Part shown: positions 38,699 to 47,080 of the stretch, in pieces | Numbering within the stretch: the stretch's first letter is position 1 | Layout of the letters: each line of letters opens with the position of its first letter | Origin: Pseudomonas leptonychotis | GTDB lineage: Bacteria > Pseudomonadota > Gammaproteobacteria > Pseudomonadales > Pseudomonadaceae | Direction of reading: 5' to 3' | Length of the DNA stretch: 64,000 nucleotides | Assembly: GCF_004920405.1 (NCBI RefSeq) | Contig: NZ_RFLV01000001.1 | Span: 1,674,001-1,738,000 of the forward strand | Notes under the pieces: generated by a model | The model's input: only the letters and a program-made list of their open reading frames with translations | Told to the model about the DNA's origin: nothing | The model's database searches: none | Position numbers and translations under genes: made by a program

Positions 38699-39351
38699 CC
38701 GCCCAGATGCCCGGTTTTTACCCAGATCAGGCAACCCTGTTCACTGAGCGGGGTGTGCTCTGACAGGTGCGGGCTGCGCAGCCAACTGCCCGCCGGGTAA
38801 TCACCGAACTCGTCCTGAAAGACCCCTTCCAGCACCAGAATCTCTTCGCCGCCCCAATGCCGATGGCGATTGAAGCATGTGCCCGGTGCCCAGCGCACCA
38901 GCGCTACATGTTCGGTGCCGTGCTGATGCAGCGGTAATACGCGCAAGCCCGGCACCATGCCCGGCAGCCATTCGGCCTGGTTGCTGTCGATCACCACGTG
39001 CTGATCATCCGCCGGATCAAACTGCATCAGCTTGACGAAAATCGTGCAGCCCTCGCGGCTGAACGGCGCGTGCGAGCTGCCGATGGGGTTACGCACATAG
39101 GTGCCGGCGGGGTAGTCGCCCTGTTCATCGCTGAACACTCCCTCCAGTACCAGATACTCCTCACCGCCCGGATGCTGATGGGCGCTGAAGTGCGAGTCGG
39201 CGGCGTAACGCACGATTGAAGTCGCCCGCGCCACTTCCTCGCCAATCCGGTCGAGCATGCGCCGCTCCACCCCCGGCATAGGAGAAGCTACCCACGGGCT
39301 GTCGTCTGGACGCACCAGCGCGCGTTGGCTGAAGTCGGCGTTGAGTTGCAT
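38695..39351 (-). CDS. ChrR-like double-cupin protein
   Basis: A 218-residue protein made of two cupin domains. Domain 1 has HFSAHQHPGGEEYLVLEGVF and domain 2 CFNRHRHWGGEEILVLEGVF, both with the His-x-His-x5-Glu metal site and a GDYPAG turn. It resembles the cupin part of the anti-sigma factor ChrR but lacks the zinc-binding anti-sigma domain, so it is more likely an enzyme or sensor. It converges on the flavin oxidoreductase gene. Confidence 0.85.
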   Translation of the reverse strand: MQLNADFSQRALVRPDDSPWVASPMPGVERRMLDRIGEEVARATSIVRYAADSHFSAHQHPGGEEYLVLEGVFSDEQGDYPAGTYVRNPIGSSHAPFSREGCTIFVKLMQFDPADDQHVVIDSNQAEWLPGMVPGLRVLPLHQHGTEHVALVRWAPGTCFNRHRHWGGEEILVLEGVFQDEFGDYPAGSWLRSPHLSEHTPLSEQGCLIWVKTGHLGG

Positions 39352-39421
39352 GGTCGAGATTACCTCTGGCTGGCGTTCAGGTGGCGTGGCGCACTGTGTA
39401 CGCTACGCACGGCCAGCTCGC

Positions 39422-40111
39422 TCACGCTTTAGCGGTTTTCAGCAGCTGCATCAGCGCTTCAGCGGTGGCGTCTGATGAGCCAGGATTTTGCCCGGTGATC
39501 AGCAAGCCGTCGACCTTCACATGGCTCTGCCAGTCGTTAACGCTGGAATAGTGACCGCCGTTGGCGATGAGCATGTCTTGCACCAAAAACGGCACCACCT
39601 CAGTTAGCTGCACCGCCGCTTCTTCGCTGTTGCTGAAGCCCGTGACTTTTTTACCGCGAACCAGCGGCTGGCCGTTGGCTGCTTTGACATGCCGCAGCAC
39701 GCCCGGCGCGTGGCAAACCGCCGCCACTGGTTTGTTTTGGGCCTGAAAGTGCTCGATCAAGGCGATCGAGTGGAGGTCTTCAGCCAAGTCCCACAGTGGG
39801 CCATGGCCGCCTGGGTAGAACACCGCGTCGTAATCATCTGCCTTCACTTGGTTCAACGGCACAGTGTTGGCCAGTGCCTGTTGCGCGGCCGGGTCGGATT
39901 TGAAGCGTTCAGTGGCCGGGGTTTGTGCATCGGCCTCGTCGCTCTTGGGGTCGAGTGGTGGCTGGCCACCCTTGGGCGAGGCCAGGGTCAACTGCGCGCC
40001 GGCGTCTTTGAATACGTAATAGGGTGAGGCGAATTCTTCCAACCAGAAACCGGTTTTATGCCCGGTATCGCCCAGTTGGTCGTGGGAAGTCAGTACCAGC
40101 AGAATCTTCAT
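39422..40111 (-). CDS. DJ-1/PfpI family (type 1 glutamine amidotransferase-like) protein
   Basis: A 229-residue protein like Hsp31 or glyoxalase III. HKTGFWLEEFASPYYVFKDAG contains the Glu of the active site, YPGGHGPLWDL follows, and AAVCHAPGVLR carries the nucleophilic Cys. Proteins of this group detoxify methylglyoxal or act as deglycases or chaperones. AGGAGC precedes the ATG. It stands as a single gene. Confidence 0.9.
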   Translation of the reverse strand: MKILLVLTSHDQLGDTGHKTGFWLEEFASPYYVFKDAGAQLTLASPKGGQPPLDPKSDEADAQTPATERFKSDPAAQQALANTVPLNQVKADDYDAVFYPGGHGPLWDLAEDLHSIALIEHFQAQNKPVAAVCHAPGVLRHVKAANGQPLVRGKKVTGFSNSEEAAVQLTEVVPFLVQDMLIANGGHYSSVNDWQSHVKVDGLLITGQNPGSSDATAEALMQLLKTAKA

Positions 40112-40245
40112 AAAGGTGCTCCTTGGCGGCTGACGGCTGCAGTGGTCAACCTGAATGGGGTACAGGGTATGAACCGCAGAGGGTATGGAAATTCAATTTT
40201 TCTGCCGGGCGAAGCTATGCGTGCGTCGCGCCGACGTGCGGCGGC

Positions 40246-41817
40246 TCAAGGTTCTGGCTTGTAACCCAGGCGCAAACCGCCCCAGTGGCGACCCTGGACC
40301 CTGATCGGCACCGACAGGTCGTGCATCAGCTCACCGGTGTCGCGCATATAGGTTTGCAGCAGCAGCGGCTGCTGGTGGCTGCCGCAGCGAATGCCAGTGC
40401 GGTCGTTGAACAGACGCTTGCTACGGCTTTTCAGGGCGTCCACCGCGCGGTCGCCGGTTTGCGCATGATTGAAGGCATTGTTGTGGGTCGGCACATAACC
40501 CTCGGCGGTGCTGGCAATGGCAAATACCAGGCCTTCGTGTTGCGCCAGTAAAGGCTCTTGAATGGCCGGCAGTACTTGATCGGCATAGCTGTCGAAGCGG
40601 GTTTTGTACTTGGCAGGGAAGCTGTTCGGCAGCGGTTGGTAGTGGCGGTCGAACAGGTCGCCGAGGCTGATTCGGTTGGCTTGGATATCCGCCTCAAACT
40701 GCTGGCCGATCTGTACGGCAGCGTTGCGGGCCAGGTCGTAAATGCGTTGGTGGTAGTCATCCAGACCGACGCTGGCGAGCTGCTCGCTGACCGTTTCGGC
40801 TTGGCCGACCAACTGCTCAGCGGCGCTGCTGAGTTGGCGGGTCTGCCCTTCGCTGTCACTCACATCAGTGCGCAATTGGCTGACCGCCACTGACAGCTCG
40901 GCCAGGCGTTCGTGATTGTGCCGGGTGCCGGTGTCGATCTGGCTCACCTGGCACTCCACGTCCACTGCCAGGTCGGCAATTCCCTGCAGTTGTTCGCCGG
41001 TGTGTTCGACCTGGGTTGCCGCCAGTGTCAGCTGCTCGGCCTGTTGCTGCATATGGCTGACCACCGCTGCGCTCTGCTGGCGGATATCGCTGACAATCTG
41101 GGTGACTTCCTCGGTAGCGCTGCTGGTGCGCCCCGCCAGGTTGCGCACTTCATCGGCCACCACGGCAAAGCCACGGCCGAGCTCACCGGCGCGGGCGGCT
41201 TCGATGGCCGCATTGAGCGCCAGCAGGTTGGTCTGGCTGGCGATTGACTGGATCACTTGGGTGACTTTCTCGATCTGTTCCGTACGGCTGCTAAGGCCGT
41301 CGATCAGTTCGCGGCTGGTGGCCGTTTGTGTGCTCAGCTGTTGCATGGCCGCGATGGCGGCGCGCAGTTCCTGTTGCCCGCTGGCGCTGTTTTGCCGTAC
41401 GCGCTGTGCTGCCAGTAGCGTTTGCTCGGCACGCTGGGCGTTGTCCTGTTCGGTGTGGGTGATGGCTTCGGCAGCGAGGTTGACCTGCTCGGTGGCACTC
41501 AGCTGCGATTGCAGTTTGCCGGCCAGTTGCTGCGCGGCATGGGCCACTTGGGCGGCAGATAAGGCGTTGTGGCAGGTATGCCGCGACAAGCTCTGGCTGA
41601 GGGAGGTGAACGACTCAGCGTGGCTGTCGGTTGGCGCAGGCAGCTCTTCATGCTGACGCTGCCAAGGCCCTAACCAGGGCCACAGAGCCAACAGCAGGAA
41701 CGAGGGAATGCTGATAAACCAGGGTATTTGGATCTGCTGGTAAGCCACCATCAACCCGGCCAACCCGATGGCATGCAGCAGGCAGGCCTTGGGGTAGGTA
41801 ATAAACGCAGAACGCAT
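40246..41817 (-). CDS. methyl-accepting chemotaxis protein with C-terminal sensor
   Basis: A 523-residue chemoreceptor. Two hydrophobic helices (residues ~10-27 and 31-50) are joined by a few residues, so there is no periplasmic sensor. No HAMP domain is evident. The signalling tip is [20 protein letters not shown] with [12 protein letters not shown]. Residues ~345-523 form an extra cytoplasmic domain ending in [18 protein letters not shown], which I take as the sensor. ATG 41817 has GAGG seven bases upstream; longer frames lack this. Confidence 0.92.
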   Translation of the reverse strand: MRSAFITYPKACLLHAIGLAGLMVAYQQIQIPWFISIPSFLLLALWPWLGPWQRQHEELPAPTDSHAESFTSLSQSLSRHTCHNALSAAQVAHAAQQLAGKLQSQLSATEQVNLAAEAITHTEQDNAQRAEQTLLAAQRVRQNSASGQQELRAAIAAMQQLSTQTATSRELIDGLSSRTEQIEKVTQVIQSIASQTNLLALNAAIEAARAGELGRGFAVVADEVRNLAGRTSSATEEVTQIVSDIRQQSAAVVSHMQQQAEQLTLAATQVEHTGEQLQGIADLAVDVECQVSQIDTGTRHNHERLAELSVAVSQLRTDVSDSEGQTRQLSSAAEQLVGQAETVSEQLASVGLDDYHQRIYDLARNAAVQIGQQFEADIQANRISLGDLFDRHYQPLPNSFPAKYKTRFDSYADQVLPAIQEPLLAQHEGLVFAIASTAEGYVPTHNNAFNHAQTGDRAVDALKSRSKRLFNDRTGIRCGSHQQPLLLQTYMRDTGELMHDLSVPIRVQGRHWGGLRLGYKPEP

Positions 41818-41943
41818 GACAAACCTCATTATTTTTATTCTGGCAGTGCCAACACCAGAAACTGCCTGCAGCGCGCCTACTGGTATAGGGCGGGCCATGC
41901 CTGCTGGAGAGTACGTGCTTGCAGCCGGATGTGCCTGCGTAGG

Positions 41944-41970
41944 CAATCGGCCGCTGTCAGCGAATCTATA
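41944..41970 (-). promoter_or_regulatory. possible FliA (sigma-28) promoter for the chemoreceptor
   Basis: On the minus strand TATA-N15-GCCGATTG resembles TAAA-N15-GCCGATAA (three mismatches in 12 positions, exact spacing). It lies about 127 bases before the receptor start, inside a 311-base gap (41818-42128) in which I see no gene. Flagellar sigma factor control is usual for chemoreceptors. Confidence 0.4.
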
Positions 41971-42128
41971 GACCATAGCGGGTGTCGCTCCCTGCGGCCA
42001 ACCTTTAACGGGAGGTTGATTCGAGCACTCTTGGCTGTCCGCAGCCATGGCACTTTGGTCGCAGGGGGCTAAGCCATTGGCATCTGTTTGTGCTCACACA
42101 AGCGATGCCATGCAGGCCGAGATTGGTG

Positions 42129-43202
42129 TTAAAGGCGATGGCGCTGGATAAAGCCTTTGTCCAGAAAATCTTTCCAGCGGCCGTAGAGCTGGCCGTCGGC
42201 GCTGTAACCGTGCCAGTCGAGTAGCGCGCCGCCATCGCCGGTGGCCAATAACGCCAGGCTCTGGCGTTGCGGGCGGTAGCGTTGCAACGGCAGCCCACGC
42301 AGGGCTGCATTCAGGTTGGCGGCCAGCACCGGGCCCTGACGTACTGCGTAGACCCCGCTTTTGCGTGCGCCCGGCAGGTTGGCGCAATCACCCACGGCGA
42401 AAATGGTCGGGTGGGTGTAGCTCTGCAATGTGGGCGCAATCAATACAAAACCGCGCTCATCGCAGCCCAGGCCACTGTGCGCTGGCCAGGCAAAGGCTTT
42501 GGCACCGCTGGCCAGCAACAGGCGCTGACCGCGCCAAACCGGTTCATTGCCGCTAAGTAAACGATCGTTATCGACCCGACTGATCGGGCAATCCTCGCGC
42601 ACGTCCACCGCGTGCTGGCGTAGTTGCCCCAACGCCCGCAAGCGTATCCCTGGTGATAAGCCATCGAGCAAATGCCCGGCGCAGAACAGCGCCAGTTGCG
42701 GCACCTTGCCGGCCAGGGCCAAGGCCAATTCGACCCCGGCCGCCCCGCCACCGAGAATCGCCATGGGTTGCGGCGCGCGTTGCCACTGTTGCCAGCCGGC
42801 GAGCAGTTCGTCGAACGGTTTTACCGCCAACAGGTGCATGGCGTCGCCGTGTTGCGGCGGTGCACTGACCTGGGCCCCGACATTCAGCGACAACCAACTC
42901 GCATCCAGGGTGCGTCCATCGGCCAGTTGCACCTGTTGTTGGGCGGCAGACAAGCCTTCTACCGGGCTGATGATCAGCTCGACCTTGGCCGCGCGACACA
43001 AGCTTTGCAGCTCGATCTGGCAATCCTCTGGCGCATGCCGCCCGGCCAGCAAGCCCGGCAACATGCCCGAATACCAGGCCACCGGCCCGGCACTGAGCAA
43101 GGCAATGCGCCCCGGCGGCCGCTCGACCAAAGCCCAACGCCGCAACACGCCGAGGTGAGCATGGCCAGCACCGATCAATAGCAGGTCATAGTGATGAGTC
43201 AC
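42129..43202 (-). CDS. SelD-N-like FAD/NAD-dependent oxidoreductase (TIGR03169-type)
   Basis: A 357-residue pyridine-nucleotide flavoprotein. HYDLLLIGAGHAHLGVLRRW is the FAD loop with the GHAHL variant typical of the domain found in front of SelD in fused selenide-water dikinases. AILGGGAAGVELALALAG is the NAD loop and PTIFAVGDCANLPGARKSGVYAVRQGP the C-terminal FAD contact. No SelD domain is attached. The start is GTG 43202, with GGAAG seven bases upstream. Last gene of the arsS operon, 64 bases behind DUF3047. Confidence 0.85.
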   Translation of the reverse strand: MTHHYDLLLIGAGHAHLGVLRRWALVERPPGRIALLSAGPVAWYSGMLPGLLAGRHAPEDCQIELQSLCRAAKVELIISPVEGLSAAQQQVQLADGRTLDASWLSLNVGAQVSAPPQHGDAMHLLAVKPFDELLAGWQQWQRAPQPMAILGGGAAGVELALALAGKVPQLALFCAGHLLDGLSPGIRLRALGQLRQHAVDVREDCPISRVDNDRLLSGNEPVWRGQRLLLASGAKAFAWPAHSGLGCDERGFVLIAPTLQSYTHPTIFAVGDCANLPGARKSGVYAVRQGPVLAANLNAALRGLPLQRYRPQRQSLALLATGDGGALLDWHGYSADGQLYGRWKDFLDKGFIQRHRL

Positions 43203-43266
43203 GCCAAGCTTCCATGGGTTGCGTGTCAAACAGTCGCTGCATGGTAAAGACTTACGCCACGGACTG

Positions 43267-43977
43267 TCAGGGTGCGTGGCGTAATTGCGGCGTGGCGAAA
43301 TAACTGGTCACGCTTTCGCCGGTGTTGTCGCTGTCGGCCGCGAACACCACACCGAGAATCTTGCGCGGCGCGCTGCCGAAGGCGGCGGTGGCATCGGCGC
43401 GCAGATCACGCGACTCCTCCAGCCATTCGCCCAGTGGCGCATCCGGGCCGCGCAGCACGTGCATCTCTACCGTTTCGGTGTAGGCGCTGCGGGCATGGGT
43501 GCCGGGTGCTTCGCGGTTATCCCAGACGTAGCTCAAGGTCGCGGCCGGCAGATCGGGGTCGAAGAAGGTGCGTGCCAGGCGTAGCTTCTGCCGGGTGACG
43601 AAGCTCAGCGAGTCCAGTGGATAGTCGAGCAGCACATAGACCCGCGCGGCGTAGTCATCGCCCTCGCGGGTGGCGAAGCGGGCCTTGTCCAGTTTTTGCT
43701 CAGTGCGCCACTGCCAATTCAGTTGCCAGGCTTGATCACCGGACAAACTCAATGGATGCACCAGTCCGCCAGCGGCGGCATCGGCCTTGATGCGCAGCAC
43801 AGATTGGCCATCCAGCTCGACCAGCGAGCGTTCAGAGGGTTTGAGTTTGGGAATGTCTGCCAGCTTCCACGGCGTCGACCATTCACCACTCGGCGGCCCG
43901 GCAGTCCAGGGCGTGAGTAGGTTCTCCGCCTGGGCCAGCGGAGCGGCGAGGATGAGGCCCAGCACTAAGGCGCGCAT
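43267..43977 (-). CDS. exported DUF3047 protein
   Basis: A 236-residue protein with signal peptide RALVLGLILAAPLAQA. The body matches DUF3047: LNWQWRTEQKLDKARFATREGDDYAARVYVL, then the SYVWDN turn and KILGVVFAADSDNTGESVTSYF. It is probably a periplasmic beta-sandwich of unknown function. Its ATG (43977) overlaps the stop of the upstream reductase as TGATG, so translation is coupled. An in-frame upstream start would extend it into the reductase. Confidence 0.87.
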   Translation of the reverse strand: MRALVLGLILAAPLAQAENLLTPWTAGPPSGEWSTPWKLADIPKLKPSERSLVELDGQSVLRIKADAAAGGLVHPLSLSGDQAWQLNWQWRTEQKLDKARFATREGDDYAARVYVLLDYPLDSLSFVTRQKLRLARTFFDPDLPAATLSYVWDNREAPGTHARSAYTETVEMHVLRGPDAPLGEWLEESRDLRADATAAFGSAPRKILGVVFAADSDNTGESVTSYFATPQLRHAP

Positions 43978-46118
43978 CAGCTGCGCCGCCAAGTGTGGAA
44001 GCGCTCAACCCAGCGCAGTAGGCCCTGTGGGGCATGCGCTCGCTTCCATTCGCCGGCGGCGTACTTGTTCGCCTCACTCATGGTCGGGTAGCTGTGGATG
44101 GTGCCGAGAATCTTGTTCAGGCCCATGTTGTACTTCATGGCCAGCACGTATTCGGTGAGCAGCTCACCGGCGTGCTCGCCGACGATGGTCACCCCGAGAA
44201 TGCGGTCCTTGCCGGGCTCGGTGAGTACCTGCACATAACCATGGGCGGCTTCATCGGCGATGGCGCGGTCGAGGTCGTCAATGCCGTAGCGGGTGACTTC
44301 ATAAGCGGTGTTTTGCGCCTGGGCTTCGCCTTCGCTGAGGCCAACACGTGCCACTTCTGGGTCGGTGAAGGTGCAGTGCGGAATCACCCGGTAATCGGCT
44401 TTGAAGCGTTTGAACCCGGAAAACAGCGCGTTGACGGCGGCGTACCAGGCTTGGTGCGCGGCCACGTGGGTGAACTGATACGGCCCGGTGACGTCGCCCA
44501 CCGCAAAAATATTGGGGAAGCGCGTGGCCAGGTATTCGTCGGTTTCCAGGGTGCCATTATCACGCAGCGTCAGGCCCAGTTCCTCGGCGCCGTAGCCGCT
44601 GACATTGGCTTTACGACCGAGGGCCAACAGCAGGCAGTCGAAGGCGATGGTGACTGGCTCGTCGGTTTCCAGGTTGCGGGCAATCATCCGCGGTTCACCG
44701 TCGACCACCTCAAAACGCTCGGCCTGATGTTGCAGGCGCAAGTCGACGCCGTCGGCACGCAGGCTGGCCATGACTGCTTCGCTGGCATTGGCATCCTCAC
44801 GGGGCAGCAGACGGCCGCCGCGCTCCACTTGAATCACCTGGCTGCCGAGGCGCTGAAAGGCTTGCGCCAGCTCGCAACCAATCGGCCCGCCGCCGAGCAC
44901 CAGCAGCCAGCGCGGTTGCTCACGCAGGGTCCAGATGCTGTCGGAGGTGTAGGCGCGGATTTGCTCGAGCCCCGGAATATCCGGCACAAACGGCCGTGCG
45001 CCGGCGGCGATGATTAGGTTGCGGCTACTCAATGTTTGTCCGTTGACCTCAACCGTCCAAGGCGTGAGGATTTTCGCCTCACCCTGGATCACCTCGACGC
45101 CCAGACCGGTGTAGCGCTCCACCGAGTCATGCGGCTCGATGTCGGCGATCACCCGCTGGATGCGTTCCATTACGGCCGGGAAATCCACTTGCCCTTGCAC
45201 GCCGGTGAAGCCCAGGGCCTCGCCTTTTTTCAGCTCGTTGGCCAGTTTGGCCGAGCGCAGTAGCGCTTTGGAGGGCACGCAGCCGGTGTTCAGGCAGTCG
45301 CCGCCCATTTGGTGTTTTTCGATCAGGCTGACCTTGGCTTTTACCGCCGCGGCGATATACGAGCTGACCAGCCCGCCGGCGCCGGCACCAATCACCACCA
45401 GGTTACGGTCGAAGTTTTTCGGTTTGTCCCAGCCGGCATACACCCGACGCGCCTGAATCAGGCCGAGCAACTTGCGTGCGATCAGCGGGAATACACCGAG
45501 CAAGACAAAGGCGCCGAGCAAGCCAGGCGAGAGGATGCCGCTCAGCGACTCCAGCTGGCCCAGCTCACGGCCGGCGTTCACGAACACTAAGGTGCCCGGC
45601 AGCATGCCGAGCTGGCTGACCCACCAGTAGGTGCGCACCGGCAGCCGGGTCAGGCCCATGGCCAGGTTGATCAGGAAGAATGGGAAAGCCGGCACTAGGC
45701 GCAGGGCGAACAGGTAGAAAGGACCTTCGCGTTCGATGCCGGCGTCGATCTTGGCCAGCCGCTGACCAAAGCGTGTTTGCACCCAGTCACGCAGCAGAAA
45801 ACGACTGCTGAGCATGGCTAAAGTCGCCCCGGCGGTAGACGCGAATGACACCAGCACAAAGCCTTCAAGCAGGCCGAACAGTGCGCCAGCCAGCAGGGTC
45901 ATTAGCGCCGCGCCAGGCAGCGAAAGCGCTGTGACCGCAACATAGGCGAGGAAGAACACCCCAGCGGCCAGCCACGGTTGAGCGCTGACCTGGGCGTTGA
46001 GGGCGTCCTGCTGGGTCTTCAGGGCATCGAGGTTGAGGTATTGGCCAACATCGAAAATAAAGAAGCTGCCTAGCAAGGCGAGAATCACGCCCATTAGGGC
46101 GAGTTTGCGAGCGTTCAT
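43977..46118 (-). CDS. TVP38/TMEM64 membrane domain fused to FAD-dependent disulfide reductase
   Basis: A 713-residue fusion. Residues 1-~225 are a TVP38/TMEM64 (DedA-like) membrane module (AYVAVTALSLPGAALMTLLAG; FALRLVPAFPFFLINLAMGL). From ~238 a lipoamide-dehydrogenase-like enzyme follows: VVIGAGAGGLVSSYIAA, redox pair C275/C280 in GGDCLNTGCVPSK, NAD site VLGGGPIGCELAQAF, and the HSYPTMSEANKYAAGEWK end with catalytic His and Glu. The vicinal Cys pair of mercuric reductase is missing, so a Hg(II) role is not supported. ATG 46118 overlaps the previous stop. Confidence 0.92.
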   Translation of the reverse strand: MNARKLALMGVILALLGSFFIFDVGQYLNLDALKTQQDALNAQVSAQPWLAAGVFFLAYVAVTALSLPGAALMTLLAGALFGLLEGFVLVSFASTAGATLAMLSSRFLLRDWVQTRFGQRLAKIDAGIEREGPFYLFALRLVPAFPFFLINLAMGLTRLPVRTYWWVSQLGMLPGTLVFVNAGRELGQLESLSGILSPGLLGAFVLLGVFPLIARKLLGLIQARRVYAGWDKPKNFDRNLVVIGAGAGGLVSSYIAAAVKAKVSLIEKHQMGGDCLNTGCVPSKALLRSAKLANELKKGEALGFTGVQGQVDFPAVMERIQRVIADIEPHDSVERYTGLGVEVIQGEAKILTPWTVEVNGQTLSSRNLIIAAGARPFVPDIPGLEQIRAYTSDSIWTLREQPRWLLVLGGGPIGCELAQAFQRLGSQVIQVERGGRLLPREDANASEAVMASLRADGVDLRLQHQAERFEVVDGEPRMIARNLETDEPVTIAFDCLLLALGRKANVSGYGAEELGLTLRDNGTLETDEYLATRFPNIFAVGDVTGPYQFTHVAAHQAWYAAVNALFSGFKRFKADYRVIPHCTFTDPEVARVGLSEGEAQAQNTAYEVTRYGIDDLDRAIADEAAHGYVQVLTEPGKDRILGVTIVGEHAGELLTEYVLAMKYNMGLNKILGTIHSYPTMSEANKYAAGEWKRAHAPQGLLRWVERFHTWRRS

Positions 46119-47080
46119 CAGTTTAGTGTCTCCAGGGCGCAGAGGCTTTGGCACAGGCTAAAGCCGGCCAGCAAAGCCGCTTCGGGGCGGTCTGTGGTGT
46201 TGCCGAGAATGCGTGAGCGATAGGACTTGGCGGCCGGGCTATGGGCGGGCCATTGGCGGTCGAAGTCGGCGAGAAAGGCTGGGTGGTCGTAGTTCAGTGG
46301 CAGGGCTTCGATAAACAGCCCATCGCGTTGGCAGCGGTAGAGTGCGGCCGGGTGTGGGGTGGTGGCGATGCGGCTGATCAGGCCATAACGACCGCCGCTA
46401 AAATTGGGCAGGCCGGCCGCGCCGTTATTGATCAACGCGCCATGCGCAAGGTTCAACGCCACGGCGCTGCAGCTATGGCTGGTGGCCAATACGCGAATGT
46501 TCTGCGCGAGCAGCCAGGCATCTAGCTGCTGCTGGCGCGCCGCTGCAGTCATGGCTTCGCGTGAGCAATCCCAGCCAGCCAGCGATTGCTCGTCACCATG
46601 GCTAATGGCGATGCGCTGACCACCGACGCTGACTAACGCGGTGCTGGGCCGTGCTGCCAAACGCTCGGCCATACCGGGCAAACCCTGCACGGTGCGATTG
46701 AGCTCCAGTTGGATGGCATTGGAGCGTTCGACCACGGCGTCGTCCACGCTCATCGGGTAGGCACAGCCGCAGCCAGCCCCGCTGTTTTCCACGCGGCCCA
46801 GTTCGGTTTCGACATTGCCACGCATCGCCAGGTGTGGATTCACGCCCTGTTCAATCTGCTGGAATAACGCGGGCTCACGGTCAAACCAATGGGCATCGCC
46901 GTTGAACACCACGCGCGCATTTGGCTCAGCCGCTAAACGTTTCTCCAGCGCGGCCAGTGCCTGGCGGTTGCCGTACAGGCCACCGACCACATACAGGGTT
47001 TCGCAGTCGAATAGCGGCGAGCCACTAAAGGCATCCCGCGCCAGGCGGTAGTCCAACGGACAATCACGACCGGCACGCAT
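46118..47080 (-). CDS. metallophosphoesterase-like protein with altered first motif
   Basis: A 320-residue cytoplasmic protein. Motifs suggest a calcineurin-like phosphoesterase: LYVVGGLYGNRQALAAL stands where SDxHGN is expected, then VFNGDAHWFDRE, RGNVETEL, ISHGDEQS and ATSHSC. The first Asp-x-His metal pair reads Gly-x-Tyr, so activity or metal use may differ from the family. Both ends overlap neighbours as TGATG. A GCGCAYP Cys pair near residue 100 is unusual. Confidence 0.75.
   Translation of the reverse strand: MRAGRDCPLDYRLARDAFSGSPLFDCETLYVVGGLYGNRQALAALEKRLAAEPNARVVFNGDAHWFDREPALFQQIEQGVNPHLAMRGNVETELGRVENSGAGCGCAYPMSVDDAVVERSNAIQLELNRTVQGLPGMAERLAARPSTALVSVGGQRIAISHGDEQSLAGWDCSREAMTAAARQQQLDAWLLAQNIRVLATSHSCSAVALNLAHGALINNGAAGLPNFSGGRYGLISRIATTPHPAALYRCQRDGLFIEALPLNYDHPAFLADFDRQWPAHSPAAKSYRSRILGNTTDRPEAALLAGFSLCQSLCALETLN

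Noticed and set aside
43977..46118. Mercury resistance locus
   Set aside because: The reductase lacks the MerA C-terminal cysteines and HMA domain, and there are no merR/T/P genes.
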